The notes below the pieces were generated by a model. That model was not told the DNA's origin, searched no databases, and saw only the letters and a list, made by a program, of their open reading frames with translations. Below, piece by piece: positions 6,521-9,398 of a stretch of 9,398 nucleotides of DNA. Both the position numbers and the translations under genes were made by a program. This stretch comes from CAZWUL01 sp964636625 (GTDB taxonomy: Bacteria > Atribacterota > Phoenicimicrobiia > Phoenicimicrobiales > Stramentimicrobiaceae), in NCBI GenBank assembly GCA_964636625.1, contig CAZWUL010000036.1:1-9398 (forward strand), given 5' to 3'. Numbering within the stretch: the stretch's first letter is position 1; every line of letters starts with the position of its first letter.

Positions 6521-6575
6521 ATTTATTCTCACAGTATTTTACTCAATACTATATACTCGATACCCGATACTATTT

Positions 6576-7934
6576 TTATATTGGATATTTCCCACTGAAA
6601 CAGGCAGTACAAAAATCTGATGGTTTGTTTTTCTCAAAAACTCTGGTCAAGCTTTCCAGGCTAATGTAACCTAAAGTATCTGCTCCTATCCATTGCCTTA
6701 TTTGGTCAATGGAACAACGATTTGCCCATAATTCTTCTATATTTGGGGTATCAATACCATAACGACAGGGGCAATTAACCGGGGGTGAGCTAATTCTGAC
6801 ATGTACTTCTCTCGCTCCGGCATCTTTTAATAGTTTTACCAGTTTTTTGCTGGTAGTTCCACGTACAATTGAATCATCAATCATCACTATCCTCTTGCCT
6901 TTTACAATCCCGGAAATAGGAGAAAGCTTGAGCTTAACAGTGTATTCTCTTAATGCCTGAACAGGTTGAATAAAAGTGCGCCCAATATAAGGGTTTTTCA
7001 AAAGACCTTCCTGATAGGAAATCCCGGACTCTCTGGCATAACCCAATGCAGCAAAACGTCCTGAATCAGGAACCGGAATAACTATATCTGCATCTACAGG
7101 ATATTCCCGGGCTAATTTCTGACCAATTTTTTCCCTGATTACTGCCACATTTTCTCCAAAAACGTTGCTGTCAGGCCTGGCAAAGTAGATATGCTCAAAA
7201 ACGCATAGACTCTTCTGTTTAAATGGAATTACCTGTTCTGATGTACAAGAATTTTTATCTATAACAACCATTTCCCCCGGTTTAATCTCCCTAATATATT
7301 CTGCATTAACCAGAGGAAAAGCACTGTCTTCTGAAGCGATGGCATATCCTTTTTCTAATTTCCCTAATACAAGTGGATGAAAACCATGTTCATCACGCAA
7401 ACCTATTAATTTATCTTTAGTGAGAATTACCAGGCAAAATGCTCCTTTTATTTTTTGCACAACTTCTTTTAAAGCTTTTTCAATATCTTTATTTTTAGCT
7501 GTTCTTATTAATTGACAAAGCAAGTGACTATCTGTATCACAATTATTAGAAAATATCTGTTTACCGGAAAGAATTGTCTTTAATTCCTCCTGGTTAACAA
7601 GCTGGCCATTATGGGCAAGAGCAAACGTGCCACCCAGATATTGGTTCAGAATTGGCTGACTATTCTCCCAATTATTATTACCAATAGTAGAATATCTCAC
7701 ATGGCCAATTGCAGCATTTCCCTGTAATGTATTTAAAATGCCCTCATTAAACACTTCTGATACCAATCCCAAATCACGATAAACTAATATATTCTTATTA
7801 TTGGAAACAGCGATACCAGCACTCTCCTGCCCTCGATGCTGTAGCGCAAAAATCCCCAAATGAGCCGATTTTGCCGCATCCAGTTTTTCTTCATTTTGGT
7901 TAAAAACACCAAAAACGCCACATTCTTCATTCAT
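6576..7934 (-). CDS. purF: Amidophosphoribosyltransferase PurF, [4Fe-4S] type
   Basis: PurF starts the pathway: it takes ammonia from glutamine and joins it to PRPP to make phosphoribosylamine. The 452-residue protein has an N-terminal glutaminase domain with nucleophile Cys5 after a four-residue leader (MNEE) that must be removed to free it, plus Arg80 in GHVRYST, Asn109-Gly110 in AHNG and CDTDSH at 132-137. The phosphoribosyltransferase domain has the PRPP loop VMIDDSIVRGTTS at 350-362. Four cysteines at 244, 390, 442 (CTAC) and 445 match the iron-sulfur ligands of the Bacillus subtilis enzyme, so oxygen-sensitive stability is expected. Nucleotide feedback inhibition is known for the family. 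The start overlaps the purL stop by 8 bases, which suggests translational coupling; a GGGAG lies somewhat far upstream. Confidence 0.98.
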   Translation of the reverse strand: MNEECGVFGVFNQNEEKLDAAKSAHLGIFALQHRGQESAGIAVSNNKNILVYRDLGLVSEVFNEGILNTLQGNAAIGHVRYSTIGNNNWENSQPILNQYLGGTFALAHNGQLVNQEELKTILSGKQIFSNNCDTDSHLLCQLIRTAKNKDIEKALKEVVQKIKGAFCLVILTKDKLIGLRDEHGFHPLVLGKLEKGYAIASEDSAFPLVNAEYIREIKPGEMVVIDKNSCTSEQVIPFKQKSLCVFEHIYFARPDSNVFGENVAVIREKIGQKLAREYPVDADIVIPVPDSGRFAALGYARESGISYQEGLLKNPYIGRTFIQPVQALREYTVKLKLSPISGIVKGKRIVMIDDSIVRGTTSKKLVKLLKDAGAREVHVRISSPPVNCPCRYGIDTPNIEELWANRCSIDQIRQWIGADTLGYISLESLTRVFEKNKPSDFCTACFSGKYPI

Positions 7935-9398
7935 TGTCTATATTATTCTCCCATGCTATTTTAAGCTGTTTTATTTCTGTGTTAATCAAGCTATTAACCT
8001 TTAAACTGTCCCCTTCGACCTTTCCTAATACCTGTGCTGGAACTTCATATTTACTAACAATAGCCTTTAAATCGTCTAAATTTTCTTCTGAAAGCGACAC
8101 CACTATTCGAGATTGACTCTCACCGAACAAAAGTGCGTCATTTCTTATCTTGTCAGCACTGAAATCTATCTTTACCCCCTTGTTGCCTGTTATACAGCAT
8201 TCCGCCAATGTTACCAACAAGCCGCCATCAGAACAGTCATGTGCTGAAGATATTATTCCTGCTTGAATGCTTTCCCGACATGCATCCTGAACTGCTTTCT
8301 CCTGGTCTAAATCAAGATGTGGGGGCAGGCCTTTTTCTACATTATGAATAACCTTTAGGTATTCACTGCCACCCAATTCTTCTTTATTTTCACCTAAAAG
8401 AACAACTAGATCGCCGTCATTTTTGAATGGCATGGTACAGACCTGACTGGAATCTTTAATTATTCCCGCCATACCTATAATGGGAGAAGGATATATTGCT
8501 TCACCGTTACTTTCATTATTCAAACTGACATTCCCGCTGATTACCGGGATATCAAGTGCTTCACATGCTTCGCTTATCCCTTTAACTGACTCTTCCAGCT
8601 GCCAGAAGATTTCCTCTTTGGCCGGATTTCCAAAATTTAGATTATCAGTAATTGCCCTGGGCAGAGCTCCCTTACAGGAAAGATTCCGTGCTGCCTCAGC
8701 AACTGCGATTTTGCCCCCTAAAAATGGGTTTAGATAGCAATATCTTCCATTACCGTCTACTGTCAGGGCTATAGCTATTTCGCTGTCTTTAATCTTTAAA
8801 ATACCAGCATCATCTCCGGGAAACAATACAGATTCAGTCCCCTCTGGACTTATCTGTTTGCTGTCCCTAAACATCCATTTTTTATCACAAATATTAGGAG
8901 AAGATAATATTTTTAACAATGTATCATTAAAATCTGCAGGCTGGTCTATATCTTCTAAATTCAATTTTTGTATTTCTTTGAGATCAGCAGGTTCTTTGCC
9001 TGTATAATATCGCAAAGGAACGTCTTCCGCTAAAGATTTGGCAGGTACTTCAGCTACTATTTTGTTTTTTTCCTTTAATCGCAAGATTCCATCTGAGGTT
9101 ACTTTTCCTATAACAGTCTGTTCTATACCCCATTTATTAAAAATTTTTGCTATTTCTTTCTGTTTGTCAGTCTTAGCTACTAATAACATTCTTTCCTGGG
9201 TTTCTGAAAGCATAATCTCCCTGGGGAGCATGCCTTTTTCTTTTCGTGGAACCAGGGAGATGTCTAATTCTATACCGCAATTGCCCTTACTGGCCATTTC
9301 ACAGCTGGAGCTTATTAAACCGGCTGCACCTAAATCCTGCATACCTAAAATAAGTTTTTTTTCTACCAATTCCAGGCATGCTTCGATAATCTTTTTTT
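7927..9398 (-). CDS. purL: Phosphoribosylformylglycinamidine synthase PurL, small type (3' part)
   Basis: PurL uses ATP to convert FGAR to FGAM with ammonia from glutamine. The frame is open to the window edge; 489 residues are visible and roughly 250 N-terminal residues should lie outside, judged against the usual length of about 740. The apparent start at 9369 is only an internal TTG: upstream codons continue with family sequence (IIEACLELVEKK). Visible motifs include GMQDLGAAGLISSSCEMASK near the beginning, MLSETQERMLLV, the ATP-site stretch LNPFLGGKIAVAEAARNLS, CKGALPRAITDNLNFGNP, SAHDCSDGGLLVTLAECC and LLFGESQSRIVVS. It ends without a glutaminase domain, so it is the small form that needs separate PurQ and PurS subunits, presumably encoded upstream of the window. 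It overlaps purF by 8 bases in a shared transcript. Confidence 0.97.
   Translation of the reverse strand, partial: KKIIEACLELVEKKLILGMQDLGAAGLISSSCEMASKGNCGIELDISLVPRKEKGMLPREIMLSETQERMLLVAKTDKQKEIAKIFNKWGIEQTVIGKVTSDGILRLKEKNKIVAEVPAKSLAEDVPLRYYTGKEPADLKEIQKLNLEDIDQPADFNDTLLKILSSPNICDKKWMFRDSKQISPEGTESVLFPGDDAGILKIKDSEIAIALTVDGNGRYCYLNPFLGGKIAVAEAARNLSCKGALPRAITDNLNFGNPAKEEIFWQLEESVKGISEACEALDIPVISGNVSLNNESNGEAIYPSPIIGMAGIIKDSSQVCTMPFKNDGDLVVLLGENKEELGGSEYLKVIHNVEKGLPPHLDLDQEKAVQDACRESIQAGIISSAHDCSDGGLLVTLAECCITGNKGVKIDFSADKIRNDALLFGESQSRIVVSLSEENLDDLKAIVSKYEVPAQVLGKVEGDSLKVNSLINTEIKQLKIAWENNIDNE

Larger units (their letters stand above)
6163..6571. repeat. Inverted-repeat-bounded segment, possible miniature element remnant
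   Basis: Reading inward from both ends, the left end has AGTATCG, then GTATCGAGTATGTAGT, and the right end (reverse complement) has AGTATCG, then GTATCGAGTATATAGT. The 16-base cores match at 15 positions and lie in opposite orientation, making a 409-base segment with terminal inverted repeats and no coding content, as in miniature inverted-repeat elements. No target-site duplication was found at these boundaries, so this may instead be a pair of dispersed genomic repeats. Confidence 0.4.
6124..6575. other. 452-base repeat-bearing gap between purF and purM
   Basis: No credible gene lies here. The DNA is very AT-rich and contains an inverted pair of about 16 bases near its two ends (6178-6193 and 6548-6563), a second partial copy of the same GTATCGAGT word at 6164-6172, an inverted 12-base pair (6187-6198 with 6273-6284, 11 of 12 matching), two overlapping hairpins at 6389-6441 and short tandem TTTACTCAC copies at 6503-6520. 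It begins four bases after the purF stop codon. Pur genes in such operons are usually nearly contiguous, so this looks like inserted or expanded repeat DNA. No transposase fragment was recognised. Confidence 0.7.

Noticed and set aside
6487..6669. Plus-strand 60-codon frame spanning the purF-purM gap and the end of purF
   Set aside because: Half of it is antisense to purF and the rest is repeat DNA rich in Tyr/Ile/Ser codons; no ribosome site or recognisable domain.
1..9398. A novel defence or biosynthetic system
   Set aside because: All coding sequences belong to well-known families (purine synthesis, glycerate metabolism, TRAP transport). Unusual content is confined to intergenic repeats and structures, and no unknown multi-gene system is visible.

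Overview
The window is AT-rich bacterial DNA. Every supported gene lies on the minus strand, so transcription runs from high to low coordinates. Purine-rich Shine-Dalgarno sequences, a [4Fe-4S]-type PurF, a small-type PurL and strongly AT-biased intergenic DNA point to a low-GC, probably anaerobic bacterium: a Clostridia- or Halanaerobiales-like Bacillota, or a comparable lineage such as Atribacterota. The sequence alone does not settle which.

Region 1 (9398 to 4366) is the distal half of a de novo purine operon in the order purL (5' end outside the window), purF, purM, purN. purL and purF overlap by 8 bases. purF and purM are separated by about 450 bases of AT-rich, repeat-bearing DNA. purM and purN are 96 bases apart. 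These enzymes cover the first step (PurF), the GAR transformylase step (PurN), FGAM synthesis (PurL) and AIR synthesis (PurM). purH and purD, which often follow purN in Bacillota, are not here.

Region 2 (4286 to 694) is a hydroxyacid/glycerate module: a D-2-hydroxyacid dehydrogenase of hydroxypyruvate reductase type, a CdaR-type sugar-diacid/glycerate regulator with a probable TTG start, and a type I glycerate kinase. A candidate promoter lies just upstream of the dehydrogenase. Together the two enzymes would convert hydroxypyruvate to D-glycerate and then to 2-phosphoglycerate, and CdaR probably senses a sugar acid.

Region 3 (693 to 1) is a 461-base non-coding stretch. It has two adjacent hairpins, a 19-base near-palindrome, a -10-like box and a strong Shine-Dalgarno-like sequence without a usable start. 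It leads into the 5' end of a gene for a secreted substrate-binding protein of a TRAP transporter, which runs off the window. Its position suggests it imports the acid that the glycerate module consumes; this is inference.

No RNA gene, CRISPR array, transposase or intact mobile element is visible. The coding content is of known families. The least explained parts are the two long intergenic regions.
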